Assembly (NCBI GenBank): GCA_016937795.1 | Contig: JAFGVV010000012.1 | Coordinates: 1 to 64,000, forward strand | Length of the DNA stretch: 64,000 nucleotides | From: Paludibacteraceae bacterium | Lineage (GTDB): Bacteria; Bacteroidota; Bacteroidia; Bacteroidales; Paludibacteraceae | Direction: 5' to 3' | The notes under the pieces: model-generated | Database searches by the model: none | The model's input: the letters and a program-made list of their open reading frames with translations, nothing else | Told to the model about the DNA's origin: nothing | Program-made: the position numbers and the translations under genes | Shown: piece after piece, positions 1 to 8,966 of the stretch | How positions within the stretch are numbered: the first letter of the stretch is position 1 | How the letters are laid out: the number at the start of each line of letters is the position of its first letter

Positions 1-74
1 GGGTATTAGCAGCACGTCGTGCCAAAGGTAGAGCAAAGCTTACAGTTGCCGATGAAGGTCGTCACAAAAGGTAA
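1..74 (+). CDS. rpmH: 50S ribosomal protein L34, 3' end only
   Basis: The window opens inside this gene. The frame starting at base 3 reads VLAARRAKGRAKLTVADEGR and ends HKR before a TAA at 72-74. This is the conserved arginine/lysine-rich C-terminus of L34, a small protein of the large ribosomal subunit. Only about 24 residues are visible, so the start and promoter lie outside. A strong terminator follows 30 bases later. Confidence 0.9.
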   Translation, partial: VLAARRAKGRAKLTVADEGRHKR

Positions 75-103
75 CGAATCTGCTGAAAAAACAGTATAAA
101 GAA

Positions 104-137
104 AGTAAAAACCTCTCAGGAAGTTTTTACTTTTTTT
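104..137 (+). terminator. Rho-independent terminator after rpmH
   Basis: A 9-bp perfect stem, AGTAAAAAC (104-112) with GTTTTTACT (123-131), has a 10-base loop and is followed by a run of T. It lies just after the rpmH stop codon and probably ends that transcript. Confidence 0.85.
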
Positions 138-313
138 GTTTATAGGAAATTCGAAAAAAGCTACAACAAAGCAATTGCACCATAATTAGCAGAGCTAATT
201 TTCCCGCTTTACTGTCATAAGTCGTTTTTTTTCATTATTTTTGGCAATTAATTTTCAACCCAATACCGTAACTGCATTTTAAGTAACAGCTATCGATTAA
301 TTTCGACATTATA
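138..313. other. Non-coding spacer left of the insertion sequence
   Basis: AT-rich sequence between the rpmH terminator and the left inverted repeat of the IS. The only structure seen is a small 7-bp hairpin, AATTAGC (184-190) with GCTAATT (194-200), without a clean T-run. No gene was recognised. Confidence 0.5.
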
Positions 314-333
314 AGCTTCAATAGTCCGTTAGG
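314..333. repeat. Left terminal inverted repeat of the IS
   Basis: AGCTTCAATAGT at 314-325 is the exact reverse complement of 1679-1690. Five of the next eight bases also match, giving 17 of 20 overall. Confidence 0.7.
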
Positions 334-345
334 AAAAATTTAATA

Positions 346-1566
346 TTAAGCGGCTTTAGTGCCGAAATACAGTAGTTCTTTGACATGGTGGTGACTTTTT
401 AGGGTTTTCGTTTTTATACCGAAAGCCTTAATAAATCGATTTAATAGAAATGCATTGTGATACATTAGTTTATAATCAGCAATTGAGAATGGTTTGCCTA
501 CTTTGTTTTTATCCTTTAGGTGAATAATTTTGATAATATTGGCAGTTGTAAGTGATGAGTTGAAGTGGAAATCGAGTTTATCTAAATCTCTGGCTAGGCA
601 ATGATTTAATCATGTAGCCTGTTTGGCATCTCTGAAATTGAATTCCATTTGAAATCGACAGTGATAATACTCTAAAACTTCAATTGCATTCATTTTGATG
701 TCGGTCGAGAATATCAAACGTTGAATTGTTTTTCCGCTTTCGTCGGTTTTTCGTTCGACAACGAGCAAAATATCTGTTTTCAGTGATTTGGAGTTTATAA
801 TAGCATAAAATGCTTGGGTTGTATCATTGATTTGAATTTGAGTAAATATATCCATATTCAAATTATCCAAATCAATTCTGCCTGCCAAATGGGGTGGTCT
901 TCCTTTTCCGGAGTATTCACCCTTAAATTTATAACGTAGGTTTGCATCATCTCTGAGTTTGGATATAACATGAAAACCCTCATTTATAAGTGGTTGAATA
1001 AATGTTATCTTTGAAAAGAATGCATCTGCTACAACTATTTTGGAAAATTTTTGCAATTCTTGTTTTCGAGAAATGATTGAATGAGCATACCAATCAGCTA
1101 AAGACAAGTCAGCTTGTTTTAATGTTTTTACTGGCACTGTTTGTACAGCCTCTAAATGAAAGCTTTGGTTTAAGTCAATATCAATTAAGGCGATTTGAGC
1201 AATCTCAAGACCCTTTTTGGTACATTGGTCTGAACCGGACCAAAACGAACCCATGTAGGGTGTCTTTTTGCCCGATTTTTCTATGTAACTCGGGTCGAAT
1301 GAAATAGCTGTACGAGAACCAACAACTGGCGTTATAAGAGAGGTATTGTAGTTCATAAAATCAAATTTTTGTTTGAATTGATTCCGAAATCGCTGTTCGC
1401 AGTATTTACTGTATCGACTCATTTGTGTAAAATTGATACGACCTGGAATTACCATGTACAACATAAAGATTTCTATTAAAAAGTCACGTCGCCATTTATT
1501 GAGTGATAAACCATTAAAAGCACTACTGACAACCAAAATGAAAGTGTTAACTTCTGTGAAAATCAT
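346..1566 (-). pseudogene. IS4-family DDE transposase with an in-frame nonsense codon
   Basis: The frame starts at 1566 and runs 318 codons to a TGA at 610-612. It then continues open in the same frame for 87 more codons to the TAA at 346-348, giving a 406-codon gene. The catalytic triad is readable: D91 in SFDPSY, D181 in VVADAFF and E308 in YHCRFQMEFNFRDAK, which fits the IS4 signature Y(2)R(3)E(6)K exactly. The codon before LNHCLARDLDK is TGA where a Gly codon would give the expected sequence, so one base change (GGA to TGA) explains the break. The truncated product keeps the triad but loses the C-terminal region. A sequencing error cannot be excluded. Confidence 0.85.
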
Positions 1567-1670
1567 ACTTTATAAATTAGTGGGATAGTCTATAAAGATA
1601 CTGATTTTCAAGGAGTTAACCAACTTTAAATACAGGTTAATTAGTCGATTTGCAATTATTTAACTGTAAA

Positions 1671-1690
1671 CATAACACACTATTGAAGCT
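1671..1690. repeat. Right terminal inverted repeat of the IS
   Basis: ACTATTGAAGCT at 1679-1690 is the inverted copy of 314-325, with partial matching extending inward to 1671. Confidence 0.7.
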
Positions 1691-1736
1691 CACAATTACT
1701 TATATGCTTACAAAGCAATAAATTTATTACTGAAAA

Positions 1737-2564
1737 ATGAATTTCAAACAGTTCTGGAATAATAGTTTTGCAGGTTTTATTCTAAAAAGGCTTATACTGG
1801 CCTTAACGATATTTGTAGCACTTGCATGGTTTACCTTGTTTTTTGTCGATCGCTATACCAATCACGGACAATTCGAAGTAGTTCCCGATCTCAGGGGAAT
1901 GTATATCGAAGAAGCTGAACTGGTGCTTGCTAATCATGGCTTACACACACAAATCATCGATTCAGTTTACATACGCACAAAAAAATTAGGCACGATAATA
2001 GAGCAAACACCTGTACCTCAATCAACAGTCAAAAAAAACCGCCCCATTTACATAATAGTAAATTCAAAACAGGTACGCCAGATACCGATGCCCGATGTCA
2101 CAGACGTATCGTTTCGACAAGCCGATGCCATGCTGAAAGCCATCGGCATCAATGTATCGGGCGTTGAATACAAACCCTCGGAATATAAAGACCTCGTGAT
2201 CGATGTAAAATATCGTGGACGAAGCCTTGAAGCAGGCACCCGAATTCCGGAAAATAGCTATATAACACTCGTTGTTGGCAGCGGGAATGGTGGAGAAACC
2301 GTGACTACACCAAACCTAAAGGGCCTCACAGCAGAAGATGCCCACAACGAAGCTATCGCATCATCAGTAATTATCGGTTCGGTTCAATACGACACCGAGC
2401 CTGCCGGAAACGAAAATGAATACTTTGTGTACCGACAAAAACCAGCCGCAGGAAATAATGCAGAAGCAGGCACCCGCGTTGACATATGGCTATCGAAAGA
2501 CAAATCGCTGCAAAACAAAAGATATGAGGAAGAAGAGAATACAGAAGATGAAAAGTTCTTCTGA
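1737..2564 (+). CDS. PASTA-domain membrane-anchored protein
   Basis: 275 residues. The N-terminus has a short cytoplasmic stretch and one membrane helix (about 14-36, ILKRLILALTIFVALAWFTL). Three PASTA domains follow at about 43-110, 112-184 and 188-258, each starting with a VPDLRG-, MPDVTD- or TPNLKG-type motif, then an acidic tail. PASTA domains bind muropeptide-like ligands or mediate contacts at the cell wall. Here there is no kinase or transpeptidase domain. It is 17 bases upstream of the pseudouridine synthase and close to ddl, a common Bacteroidota arrangement that points to the envelope. The IS ends only 46 bases before the start, so its original promoter may have been displaced. Confidence 0.88.
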   Translation: MNFKQFWNNSFAGFILKRLILALTIFVALAWFTLFFVDRYTNHGQFEVVPDLRGMYIEEAELVLANHGLHTQIIDSVYIRTKKLGTIIEQTPVPQSTVKKNRPIYIIVNSKQVRQIPMPDVTDVSFRQADAMLKAIGINVSGVEYKPSEYKDLVIDVKYRGRSLEAGTRIPENSYITLVVGSGNGGETVTTPNLKGLTAEDAHNEAIASSVIIGSVQYDTEPAGNENEYFVYRQKPAAGNNAEAGTRVDIWLSKDKSLQNKRYEEEENTEDEKFF

Positions 2565-2581
2565 TAATCCCTTTATTTAGA

Positions 2582-3658
2582 ATGGAAAACAACGAATATT
2601 TTGAAGATATAGAAGATGCTGATGTAGAAGAAATCGTCGATCAGGAACAGGACATTTATGAGCACTTTAGGTTTGTGGTAGACAAAGGACAAACATTGGT
2701 GCGAATTGACAAATATCTTGTAAACTGCATGGCTGCCACTTCGCGCAACAGAATACAGGAAGCTGCTGATGTGGGCCATATCAGAGTAAACGATAAACCG
2801 GTAAAATCGAACTACAGGGTTAAGCCTTTCGATGTAATCACTATACATCTGGCTTACCCTCCATCACATTTCGAGATAATCCCTCAGGACATACCAATCG
2901 ACATTGTATATGAAGATGAAGATATTATTCTTGTCAACAAACAACCGGGACTTGTAGTACATCCCGGCTTTGGAAATTTCGATGGTACACTTCTGAATGC
3001 AATAGCATGGCATCTGAAAGACATACCGGGATTTGACCCCAACGACTCAAGAGTGGGGCTTGTGCATCGTATCGACAAAGATACCTCCGGACTTATTCTG
3101 ATTGCTAAAACCGAATACGCCAAGATGCATTTGGGCAAACAATTTTTCGACAAAACAACTCACCGCAGATATTATGCAATGGTCTGGGGCAATGTAAAAG
3201 AAGACGAAGGAACCATCACGGGCGATTTGGCCCGAGATCCACGTGACCGAATGCAGTTTACCGTTTTTCCCGAAGGCCAAAATCCTTATGCAAAACATGC
3301 AGTAACACATTATAAAGTAGTTGAACGACTTGGTTTTGTCACATTAGTTGAATGTCGTCTCGAAACAGGGCGTACGCATCAAATACGCGTACACATGAAG
3401 CATATAGGGCACACATTATTTAACGATGAGCGTTACGGTGGGAACGTGATTTTACGTGGCAGCACCTCGGCCTATTACAAACTATTTGTAAAAAATTGTT
3501 TTTTTGCATGTCCGCGACAAGCTCTGCATGCAAAAACCTTGGGATTTGTACATCCAACCACAGGTGAATATATGCACTTCGACAGCGAACTGCCAACCGA
3601 CCTGCAGGAACTGATAAGGATGTGGCGCGAATACGGAAAAGAACATTTAGGTTTATAA
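2582..3658 (+). CDS. rluD: RluA-family 23S rRNA pseudouridine synthase (RluD-like)
   Basis: 358 residues. An acidic N-terminal extension (1-30) precedes an S4 RNA-binding domain (about 37-90) and the RluA-type catalytic domain. The signature HRIDKDTSG is at 162-170; the Asp of HRID (165) is the expected catalytic residue, converting uridine to pseudouridine in rRNA. A later GRTHQIRVHMKHIGH stretch is also typical of the family. A small insertion (NVILRGSTSAYYKLF) before the C-terminus is seen in Bacteroidota members. It is probably cotranscribed with the PASTA gene. The exact rRNA target cannot be read from sequence. Confidence 0.9.
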   Translation: MENNEYFEDIEDADVEEIVDQEQDIYEHFRFVVDKGQTLVRIDKYLVNCMAATSRNRIQEAADVGHIRVNDKPVKSNYRVKPFDVITIHLAYPPSHFEIIPQDIPIDIVYEDEDIILVNKQPGLVVHPGFGNFDGTLLNAIAWHLKDIPGFDPNDSRVGLVHRIDKDTSGLILIAKTEYAKMHLGKQFFDKTTHRRYYAMVWGNVKEDEGTITGDLARDPRDRMQFTVFPEGQNPYAKHAVTHYKVVERLGFVTLVECRLETGRTHQIRVHMKHIGHTLFNDERYGGNVILRGSTSAYYKLFVKNCFFACPRQALHAKTLGFVHPTTGEYMHFDSELPTDLQELIRMWREYGKEHLGL

Positions 3659-3769
3659 TTTCTTTAGAATCGCCTTTTAGAAAGATTTGAAGATTACAAA
3701 TCACGATTATCAGATGTAAATAATAAAAATAATTTATTTAAAGCACAACTAACTTTCCTTCTACTGAAT

Positions 3770-4762
3770 ATGAAGAAGAATATTGCTATCGTAGCCGGTG
3801 GCGACTCATCAGAGGTCGTTGTTTCGCTCAAAAGCGCAGCAGGGCTTTATTCGTTTATGGACAAAGATCGGTATAATCTTTTTATAATCACCATTTCGGG
3901 GCGAACATGGCAGGTCGAATGGTCGGAAAAAGAGAAAATAAACATTGACCGCAACGACTTCAGTTTTACACGAGATGGACAAAAAACCACTTTCGATTTT
4001 GCATACATTACCATACACGGCACTCCGGGCGAGAATGGCATTCTTCAGGGCTATTTCGAGCTTATCGGTCTTCCTTACTCCTGTTGCGACGTACTTTCGG
4101 CAGCCATTACTTTCAATAAATACACCTGCAATCAGTACCTGAAAGGCTTTGGCATAAATGTATCAGAATCCATAGTGTTGCGTCAGGGACAGAGCATCGA
4201 AACCAAAGAAGTGAGCAACAAAATAGCTTATCCCTGTTTTGTAAAACCCAACGTAGGAGGCAGCAGCTTTGGAGTTACAAAAGTAAAATCCGACTCCGAA
4301 TTGCAACCAGCCATTTTAAAAGCATTTGCAGAAGGCAGCGAAGTAATGATTGAAGCATTTATGCAGGGAACAGAAATAACCTGCGGAATGTATAAAATCA
4401 GTGAAAAAACAGTGGTTTTTCCTGTCACCGAAGTAGTACCTGAAAACGAGTTCTTCGACTTTGATGCTAAATATAAAGGTCAGGTACAGGAAATAACACC
4501 GGCTCGCATCAGCAATGAACTTACCCTAAAAGTACAAGCAATCACTACAGATATTTATAATATTCTAGGCTGTAAAGGCATTGTGCGAATCGACTACATC
4601 ATTTCCGAAGGCGATATCATCAATCTGCTCGAAGTAAATACCACACCCGGAATGACCCCCACAAGTTTTATTCCTCAACAGGTAAAAGCAGCCGGACTCG
4701 ACATAAAAGATGTAATGACCGAAATTATCGAAAATGAAATTCTTAACAAAACAGCAATTTAA
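3770..4762 (+). CDS. ddl: D-alanine--D-alanine ligase
   Basis: 330 residues, usual length for the ATP-grasp ligase that joins two D-Ala for the peptidoglycan stem peptide. The N-terminal domain starts MKKNIAIVAGGDSSE. The middle domain carries AYPCFVKPNVGGSSFGVTK (ATP binding), and the C-terminal domain ends with LLEVNTTPGMTPTSF, the metal and substrate loop. It is separated by 111 bases from rluD and by 20 bases from the downstream prenyl synthase, so peptidoglycan precursor and lipid-carrier precursor genes may share a transcript. Confidence 0.95.
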   Translation: MKKNIAIVAGGDSSEVVVSLKSAAGLYSFMDKDRYNLFIITISGRTWQVEWSEKEKINIDRNDFSFTRDGQKTTFDFAYITIHGTPGENGILQGYFELIGLPYSCCDVLSAAITFNKYTCNQYLKGFGINVSESIVLRQGQSIETKEVSNKIAYPCFVKPNVGGSSFGVTKVKSDSELQPAILKAFAEGSEVMIEAFMQGTEITCGMYKISEKTVVFPVTEVVPENEFFDFDAKYKGQVQEITPARISNELTLKVQAITTDIYNILGCKGIVRIDYIISEGDIINLLEVNTTPGMTPTSFIPQQVKAAGLDIKDVMTEIIENEILNKTAI

Positions 4763-4782
4763 ACACCTAAGAATCAGAACAA

Positions 4783-5757
4783 ATGAAAACTTTTGAAGAA
4801 ATTACCGAAATTGTAAGCAACGAGATCGATAAGCTTAATTGGAAGAAAAAACCACACGGGCTTTACGAGCCAATAGCCTATGTGCTTTCGTTGGGTGGAA
4901 AAAGAATTCGTCCGGCTCTGACACTTATGGCTTGCAATTTATACTCCGAAAATATTAATGCAGCTATTGCACCAGCTTTAGGCATCGAGGTATTTCATAA
5001 TTTCACCCTATTGCACGATGATATAATGGATAAAGCGCCTATCCGAAGGGGCAAACCAACAGTACATATTAAATGGGATGATAACACAGCTATCCTTTCG
5101 GGCGATGTAATGCAAATCACAGCTTATCAACTAATTACAAAAAGCCCTGCGAATATACTGAAGGAAATTCTCGACCTTTTTTCGATCACTGCGGTGGAAA
5201 TATGCGAAGGACAACAGCACGATGTGGATTTTGAGCAGCGAAATACGGTGACTGCCGACGAATACATAGAAATGATCCGCCTGAAGACAGCTGTACTTTT
5301 GGGCTGTGCTTTAAAAATCGGCGCCATTGTCGGTGGGGCAGGAAATGCCGATGCTGATGCACTTTACGATTTTGGCATCAATATTGGCCTTGCATTTCAA
5401 CTAAAGGACGACTTACTCGATGTATATGGCGATGAAGCCAATTTTGGTAAAAAAATCGGTGGTGATATACTTTCAAACAAAAAAACATATCTGCTAATCC
5501 ACGCTCTCAACTTAGCTGAAGACGCTCATAAAAAAGAACTTACACAGTGGTTGACTACAAAAGAGTTTAAGGACGAAGAAAAAATTACAGCCGTCACATC
5601 AATATTCAACACACTGGGAGTTAAGAGAATTTGCGAAGACAAGATGCAGTTTTTCTACCACAAGGCAATCGCATCGCTCGACAAAGTGAACGTAGATGTA
5701 AATAAAAAGCAAGAATTGAGAAAATTAGCTGAAAATTTAATGTACCGAAACGATTAA
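4783..5757 (+). CDS. Short-chain polyprenyl diphosphate synthase (FPP/GGPP type)
   Basis: 324 residues with both aspartate-rich motifs of trans-prenyl synthases: DDIMD in LLHDDIMDKAPIRRGKP and DDLLD in QLKDDLLDVYGDE. The enzyme condenses IPP with allylic diphosphates. The residue five positions before the first motif is Phe (NFTLLHDD); an aromatic there is known to block longer chains, so a C15 or C20 product is inferred. The second synthase at 40248 has Ala in that place. The gene follows ddl by 20 bases. Product length is an inference from this one position. Confidence 0.88.
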   Translation: MKTFEEITEIVSNEIDKLNWKKKPHGLYEPIAYVLSLGGKRIRPALTLMACNLYSENINAAIAPALGIEVFHNFTLLHDDIMDKAPIRRGKPTVHIKWDDNTAILSGDVMQITAYQLITKSPANILKEILDLFSITAVEICEGQQHDVDFEQRNTVTADEYIEMIRLKTAVLLGCALKIGAIVGGAGNADADALYDFGINIGLAFQLKDDLLDVYGDEANFGKKIGGDILSNKKTYLLIHALNLAEDAHKKELTQWLTTKEFKDEEKITAVTSIFNTLGVKRICEDKMQFFYHKAIASLDKVNVDVNKKQELRKLAENLMYRND

Positions 5758-5763
5758 TTTTTT

Positions 5764-5771
5764 TATCTTTG
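5764..5771 (+). promoter_or_regulatory. Possible -7 box for the 5872 gene
   Basis: TATCTTTG matches the Bacteroidota -7 consensus TAnnTTTG, about 100 bases before the start codon. No TTG box is seen at the expected distance, so support is partial. Confidence 0.35.
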
Positions 5772-5871
5772 TAGGCAGATAATATTTTTTCCGTTATTAA
5801 GCTGCAATTATTCAGCATAAAATATTCATCTTTGCGAATTAAATCACGGAAAAATCCTAACTCTGAATATT

Positions 5872-6591
5872 ATGCCTTATCGTCGTTTGCCAAATACCGA
5901 CCAGGCCCGTTTAAGGGCTCTACGCGCTGCAGTACAACTTGCGGAGAAACAAAACTTTGCCGATCAAATTGTTTCGTTCAAAACCATTCACGAAGCCAAA
6001 AGCTATCTGTCGGTTTTTGAAAAACAACTATACCACTACCAGCAAACACTTGACAATCAGGTAACAGCCAACAAAAGATACCAGCAAATAGTTCATAATG
6101 CACGTCTGTATATTTCCCATTTTATTCAGGTACTCAATCTTGCAGTTATCAGAGGCGATATAAAAAAAGACCACAAGCTTTTTTACCAACTTGACCCAGC
6201 TGTACACACAGTGCCCGATCTCACCACCGAGACCTCACTGCTCCATTGGGGAAAATGTATAATCGATGGCGAAAACGAAAGAGTTCGGAATGGTGGATTC
6301 CCAATCTACAACCCCGCCATTGCAAAAGTACAGGTACACTACGAGGTTTTTAAGGAATATAAATCGACACAAAAAATTCATCAAACCACAACTGCACGTA
6401 GCTGGGAGGAATTAGTATCGATACGTGAAAAGGGAGATGCTATCATCCTCGACATCTGGAACCAGGTGGAAGCGCGCTTTAAAGAAGAAAAGCCCTTCAC
6501 ACGTTTGCAAAAATGCAAACAGTTCGGGCTTATATATTACTATCGAAAAGGAGAAGCCGAACTTACTCCGGCTGATGACTTGAAGCCATAA
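5872..6591 (+). CDS. Conserved-looking protein of unknown function
   Basis: 239 residues; I do not recognise a named domain. The N-terminal 130 residues are mostly helical in character, rich in Gln, Lys, Ala and Tyr, starting MPYRRLPNTDQARLRAL. The second half has a Trp-containing segment (LLHWGKCIIDGE), an IYNPAIAKVQVHYEVFKEY stretch and a C-terminal QFGLIYYYRKGE. There is no signal peptide or membrane segment, so it is probably cytoplasmic. It lies alone between the prenyl synthase and the convergent formyl-THF ligase, whose stop is only 3 bases beyond its own. Codon use looks like its neighbours. Confidence 0.7.
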   Translation: MPYRRLPNTDQARLRALRAAVQLAEKQNFADQIVSFKTIHEAKSYLSVFEKQLYHYQQTLDNQVTANKRYQQIVHNARLYISHFIQVLNLAVIRGDIKKDHKLFYQLDPAVHTVPDLTTETSLLHWGKCIIDGENERVRNGGFPIYNPAIAKVQVHYEVFKEYKSTQKIHQTTTARSWEELVSIREKGDAIILDIWNQVEARFKEEKPFTRLQKCKQFGLIYYYRKGEAELTPADDLKP

Positions 6592-6594
6592 TTT

Positions 6595-7194
6595 CTACTC
6601 AATATCGAAGGATGGAGTGATAATCTTATCCATTTTGATATCGTACTGATGTGTTGGTATACTTTCGAGCAACTGAAAATCAAAACCTACTCCTATCTTT
6701 ACTATTCGTTTATTCACAAAAAACCTGTCGTAATAACCCTTTCCACGCCCGAGACGACTCCTGCGGCGATCAAACGCAATACCCGGCGCAATCACCAAAT
6801 CGATTTTATTCATAAACTCCTTCTGTGAATCGGGCTCCCAAATACCAAAAGTACTTCTTTTCAGATCATCCTTTCCGGAGAAAGGCCTGATAAGCATATC
6901 GTCATCCTTCACTACAGGCAACAGAATTTGCTTACGTTTACTCCATTTGACAATAAAATTATGAGTAGGGAGCTCGTCAGGCATCGACCAGTACAACAAA
7001 ATTGTCTGAGCATCTTCAAATTCGGGCATCAATTCTATTTTATCAAAAAGCTTCTGAGCCTCAATCGCTTTGTCTGTTTCGGTTAAAAGTTCTTTACGTT
7101 GACGAATATAATTCCTGATTTTTTGTTTTTCCGAAACTACATTCTTCCTTTTTGCCCCTGTCAGCGAACTCAGAATTGTACCTAATCTATTCAT
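6595..7194 (-). CDS. 5-formyltetrahydrofolate cyclo-ligase
   Basis: 199 residues. The family motif GRGKGYYDRF is present near the C-terminus, preceded by DLVIAPGIAFDRRRSRLG. The N-terminal SEKQKIRNYIRQRKE helix is the usual start region, so the first 20 residues (MNRLGTILSSLTGAKRKNVV) are an extension; no other in-frame ATG fits better. The enzyme uses ATP to convert 5-formyl-THF to 5,10-methenyl-THF, recovering folate. It lies downstream of the DUF4294 gene on the same strand with a 59-base gap. Confidence 0.92.
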   Translation of the reverse strand: MNRLGTILSSLTGAKRKNVVSEKQKIRNYIRQRKELLTETDKAIEAQKLFDKIELMPEFEDAQTILLYWSMPDELPTHNFIVKWSKRKQILLPVVKDDDMLIRPFSGKDDLKRSTFGIWEPDSQKEFMNKIDLVIAPGIAFDRRRSRLGRGKGYYDRFFVNKRIVKIGVGFDFQLLESIPTHQYDIKMDKIITPSFDIE

Positions 7195-7253
7195 TCAATA
7201 TACTTTTGAGTTAATAATAATGTGACCCCGCATTTAGAAATCCAAACAGCTAA

Positions 7254-7868
7254 CTATAACTGCCCTGCTTCCACCAGTAAAATCACACGTTCGAGTACCT
7301 TATCGTCTTTTTGAGCATTGTATTCCGACTTGAGATTTGATCCGAAAATCTTAGCAATACCCTGCCAGAAAAAAGCAGACACACCGCCGCGATAGTTTTT
7401 TATCAGGTCATACGATGTTCTCTCACATTCTCGGTCAATTAGTTTCATTAGCAAACGACCCTGATTGATTGTCATTCGTCGCAATTCGCGTTCGTGCTTT
7501 TTGAAAAGAGCCTTTTCGTATTCACTTAAATATTTCTTTCGTTCGCGTTCGCTTTTTATATCGACGAGTTTCATATTCACCATATTCAACTCTGAAGCTA
7601 CAAGCTTGGCATAAGGCAATGTTTTCTTTACATCGCGTACTGTTCGCCAAAAATACTGCTCCTGTCGTTTGTTTTTAAACGTACTACGTGGAAAAACCCA
7701 CAAGTCATGAAGAAACGCCAACAAAATTGTATCACTTCCGTTCACCTGAGCCATCAAACGAGCCCCTCCGTGAGGTACAAATTCCACAGACCCATCATTC
7801 TGCGCTAATAAATTGTTTGAAAACAATGATACAAGTACAATAGCAATTATATAAAAACGGGTTTTCAT
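7254..7868 (-). CDS. DUF4294 family exported protein
   Basis: 204 residues. A signal peptide (MKTRFYIIAIVLVSLFSNNLLAQ) is followed by a short beta-rich part and a strongly charged helical body (DVKKTLPYAKLVASELN, KYLSEYEKALFKKHERELRRM). This matches the Bacteroidota-restricted DUF4294 family, whose function is unknown. It probably acts in the periplasm. It precedes the formyl-THF ligase and may share its transcript. Confidence 0.82.
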   Translation of the reverse strand: MKTRFYIIAIVLVSLFSNNLLAQNDGSVEFVPHGGARLMAQVNGSDTILLAFLHDLWVFPRSTFKNKRQEQYFWRTVRDVKKTLPYAKLVASELNMVNMKLVDIKSERERKKYLSEYEKALFKKHERELRRMTINQGRLLMKLIDRECERTSYDLIKNYRGGVSAFFWQGIAKIFGSNLKSEYNAQKDDKVLERVILLVEAGQL

Positions 7869-8063
7869 TTTTTACAAAAATAATAAATTAATTCTAATAG
7901 TAATGTAATATCTCAACACAATTTTAAGCAAGATATGATATTTATCACATAAAATCTCTGCGGGTAAAAGCTCTTACAGGTAACAGATTAGCGTCTGTAG
8001 TATTTTTTATCTCACAAATCAAAAATAATTATGTCGTAATAATAATTTATGTAAAATTTTATC

Positions 8064-8071
8064 TATATTTG
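8064..8071 (+). promoter_or_regulatory. Possible -7 box for the 8128-11012 pair
   Basis: TATATTTG matches TAnnTTTG and lies about 57 bases upstream of the start at 8128. No TTG box is visible 19-20 bases upstream, so this is partial support. Confidence 0.4.
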
Positions 8072-8127
8072 AGGCGGTTTATTGATTGTTGTTTTTATCA
8101 TTTGTGAAATTAAAAAACAACCTGAAT

Positions 8128-8949
8128 ATGAAAAAAATCATTTTTTTTGTTTTACTCATTCTCCAATACATCGAATCAGGAGCCCAAATATCAAATGTCG
8201 TACCAAGTTCGCAGAGTACAGCCAATGCCTTTGTTTCTGACATGCAACGCTGGTCGGCATTTGGCAACCCTGCCGCATTGGCATCGCTAACCAAAGCCGA
8301 GGCTGGCATTGCGTTCGAAAACCGATTTCTACTCAAAGAACTTTCCACAAAAAGCATTGACGCAGCATTTCCACTGAAGTATTTTCACAGCGGCATTTCT
8401 GCCTCACATTTTGGGTATGCCAAATATCACGAAATGATGGTAGGACTTGGATTTGCCCGTGATTTTTCATCCCGCTTTTCAATGGGCGTTCAGTTTAATT
8501 ATTTCAGCACATTTTTTGCCGAATCAAACTGCTATTTCGGCATTCTATTTCCTCAAATTGGCATACAAACAAAATTATCACCTGCCATACATCTTGGATT
8601 CTCGGTTTTCAATCCTTTTCAGTCGCATATCGTATATCAACAAAATATTAAACGTCTACCCTCTGTTTTTAGTTTGGGCAGCTCATATTTTTTCAGCGAT
8701 CATTTAGCGCTCCGTATTCAGGCCGATAAAGAAATCAGCAGTCATTATCGTTTTGCTGCGGGTATAGAGTATTGTATGCTCGAGAAAATTACTTTCAAAG
8801 CCGGCATCCAAGATGCAGGATTTCTGATTCCGGGACTTGGCTTCTCCGTTAAGAACAAAAACCTCCGCCTCGACCTTACCACATCACTTCATCCTTTGCT
8901 CGGACTTCAAAGTTCAGCATCTGTACGTTTTTGCTTCTGTAAACCCTAA
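8128..8949 (+). CDS. Predicted outer-membrane beta-barrel protein
   Basis: 273 residues from the ATG at 8128, which gives a clean signal peptide (MKKIIFFVLLILQYIESGAQ); an upstream in-frame start at 8086 would add 14 residues in front of it. The mature part has an early FGNPAALASL motif, seen in PorV/PorQ-type and other Bacteroidota barrels, followed by alternating hydrophobic strands with many aromatic residues (MSVGVQ-type girdles). It ends with an aromatic and Cys-rich tail (VRFCFCKP). It is 17 bases upstream of the helix-hairpin-helix barrel gene and is probably cotranscribed with it. A precise function is not known. Confidence 0.72.
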   Translation: MKKIIFFVLLILQYIESGAQISNVVPSSQSTANAFVSDMQRWSAFGNPAALASLTKAEAGIAFENRFLLKELSTKSIDAAFPLKYFHSGISASHFGYAKYHEMMVGLGFARDFSSRFSMGVQFNYFSTFFAESNCYFGILFPQIGIQTKLSPAIHLGFSVFNPFQSHIVYQQNIKRLPSVFSLGSSYFFSDHLALRIQADKEISSHYRFAAGIEYCMLEKITFKAGIQDAGFLIPGLGFSVKNKNLRLDLTTSLHPLLGLQSSASVRFCFCKP

Positions 8950-8966
8950 TATTCGGCTGTATTAAC

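Larger units (their letters stand above)
314..1690 (-). mobile_element. IS4-type insertion sequence, about 1.38 kb, probably inactive
   Basis: The element is bounded by inverted repeats: bases 314-333, starting AGCTTCAATAGT, match the reverse complement of 1671-1690 at 17 of 20 positions, with the outer 12 identical. Between them lies one leftward transposase gene interrupted by an in-frame stop. I could not find a matching target-site duplication next to the repeats, which suggests an old insertion or ends that differ slightly from those given. The right end is only 46 bases from the start codon of the PASTA gene. Confidence 0.75.

Noticed and set aside
184..200. Small hairpin between rpmH and the IS
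   Set aside because: Seven base pairs without a T-run, and the rpmH terminator is already clear upstream.
1576..1600. Alternative IS right end at TTAGTGGGATAGTC
   Set aside because: Only a gapped, poor match to the left side; the 17-of-20 match at 314-333 and 1671-1690 is much better.
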